From CADCVT01 sp036389155 (GTDB taxonomy: Bacteria > Actinomycetota > Thermoleophilia > Solirubrobacterales > Solirubrobacteraceae), in NCBI GenBank assembly GCA_036389155.1, contig DASVQN010000035.1:1-64000 (forward strand): a stretch of 64,000 nucleotides of DNA. The letters run 5' to 3'. Positions within the stretch are counted from its first letter, which is position 1; each line of letters starts with the position of its first letter. Below the pieces are notes generated by a model. It did no database searches. It was not told the DNA's origin and saw only the letters and a program-made list of their open reading frames with translations. Below are positions 63,469 through 64,000 of this stretch, in pieces. The translations under genes were made by a program, and so were the position numbers.

Positions 63469-64000
63469 TCACGCGGGATCACGACGCGCGGGGGGCGGGC
63501 GCAGGCGGAAGCGGCGCACGAAGCGCTCGCCCGGCAGCTTGGCGGCGGTCGCGAAGACGGTGACGCGCATCGGCCCGCGGAGCGCTCGGCGGGCGGCCGC
63601 GGTACCCGCCTCGAGCACCGCCGCGCGGCGCTCGCCGGCGGCCAGGCGCGCCTGCGCGCCCAGCGTGACGGCCGGCCGGCGGTGACGGCGGATGACGGCC
63701 TCGACGTCGGTCACGCAGCCCCCGCTCGCGTCGGCAGGGCAGCGCAGGGGCACGCGCAGCGTGCGGCCGCGTGGCTCCGGACGGCCGCCGAGGCGCGCGC
63801 CGTGGCAGGGCGCAGGCGTCGCGACCGGCGGCGGCGGGCCCTCGTAGTCCCACACCTGGATGACGGGCACTGCACACGGAAGGGTCGTGAGCGCGATGCG
63901 GTGTCCGTCGATCGCCGGGACGCCGAGCCCGACGCCGACCGGGACGCGCGCGACGACGCGGCCGTCGAAGTCGCTCACCGCGAACCCGCCGTCGCCGGGG
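63469..64000 (-). CDS. C-terminal part of a probable secreted protein (cut by window edge)
   Basis: About 176 residues are visible; the frame stays open to the window end, so the N-terminus is outside. The first part reads GDGGFAVSDFDGRVVARVPV and CAVPVIQVWDYEGPPPP, like a beta-propeller blade or a WD-like ending; a Pro linker follows and then a basic domain with paired Cys (APCHGARLGG, LRCPADASGGCVTD) and an Arg-rich end (FVRRFRLRPPPARR). The last domain resembles the C-terminal modules of the other secreted proteins in this window. No function assigned. Confidence 0.65.
   Translation of the reverse strand, partial: PGDGGFAVSDFDGRVVARVPVGVGLGVPAIDGHRIALTTLPCAVPVIQVWDYEGPPPPVATPAPCHGARLGGRPEPRGRTLRVPLRCPADASGGCVTDVEAVIRRHRRPAVTLGAQARLAAGERRAAVLEAGTAAARRALRGPMRVTVFATAAKLPGERFVRRFRLRPPPARRDPA

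Overview
The window is 64 kb of very GC-rich chromosome with dense, mostly short-spaced genes. Gene content points to a high-GC Gram-positive bacterium of the Actinobacteria, most likely the deep-branching class Thermoleophilia (Solirubrobacterales type). This placement is inference from the mix of families: PAC2 protein, zinc metalloprotease of the F420-associated DUF2342 type, SpoIIM-like membrane protein, HrcA/CIRCE-controlled groESL, several secreted proteins with calcium-binding, PKD or beta-helix repeats and Arg-rich C-terminal modules, and at least three ECF sigma factors. No phage, transposase, CRISPR array or rRNA is visible. The one RNA gene is a selenocysteine tRNA (selC).

Layout. 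1-9.4 kb: 3' end of ileS, an MGMT-like protein, thioredoxin, an operon of polyprenol-phosphate glycosyltransferase and SpoIIM-like protein, then a polX - tryptophanase - DMT transporter operon and a glycosyltransferase. 9.4-13.9 kb: DUF554 protein, trehalose-phosphatase, a split TauE/SafE pair, two small secreted proteins and a YczE-like membrane protein. 13.9-15.7 kb: a GC-poorer three-gene cassette (trypsin-like protease, three-TM protein, small coiled-coil peptide) abutting the 3' end of selC; this is the best candidate for an undescribed accessory system. 15.7-25.7 kb: HD/OB nuclease, PAC2, ECF sigma/anti-sigma, aldo-keto reductase, a large UvrD-type helicase-nuclease, inositol monophosphatase and DUF2342 metalloprotease. 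26-29.8 kb: a histone-H1-like protein behind two LexA-type boxes, an RTX-like secreted protein and the Mrp ATPase. 29.8-36.8 kb: ferredoxin, sulfite-oxidase-like enzyme, SDR, orphan ECF sigma, RHH-GAF fusion, amidase, MFS and citrate synthase. 36.8-46.3 kb: secreted proteins, MarR with an ABC exporter operon, MOSC and PPOX proteins, a broken HEAT-like gene and an SGNH protein. 46.4-48.5 kb: groEL/groES with two CIRCE elements. 48.6-64 kb: secreted beta-helix protein and phosphoesterase, ASCH, Nudix, Crp, ECF sigma with DUF4349 partner, GDPD and Nei in one operon, MBL, GNAT, a TetR-controlled alpha/beta hydrolase, a GlcD-type oxidase, DMT transporter and Nudix, then the end of another secreted protein.

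Expression signals. The most striking global feature is that about 27 transcription units have a TANNNT hexamer ending 6-8 bases before the start codon and no Shine-Dalgarno sequence, the layout of leaderless mRNAs. Downstream genes of operons are joined by ATGA, GTGA or TGATG overlaps. Convergent genes often end in one shared CTAG, so their stop codons interlock.
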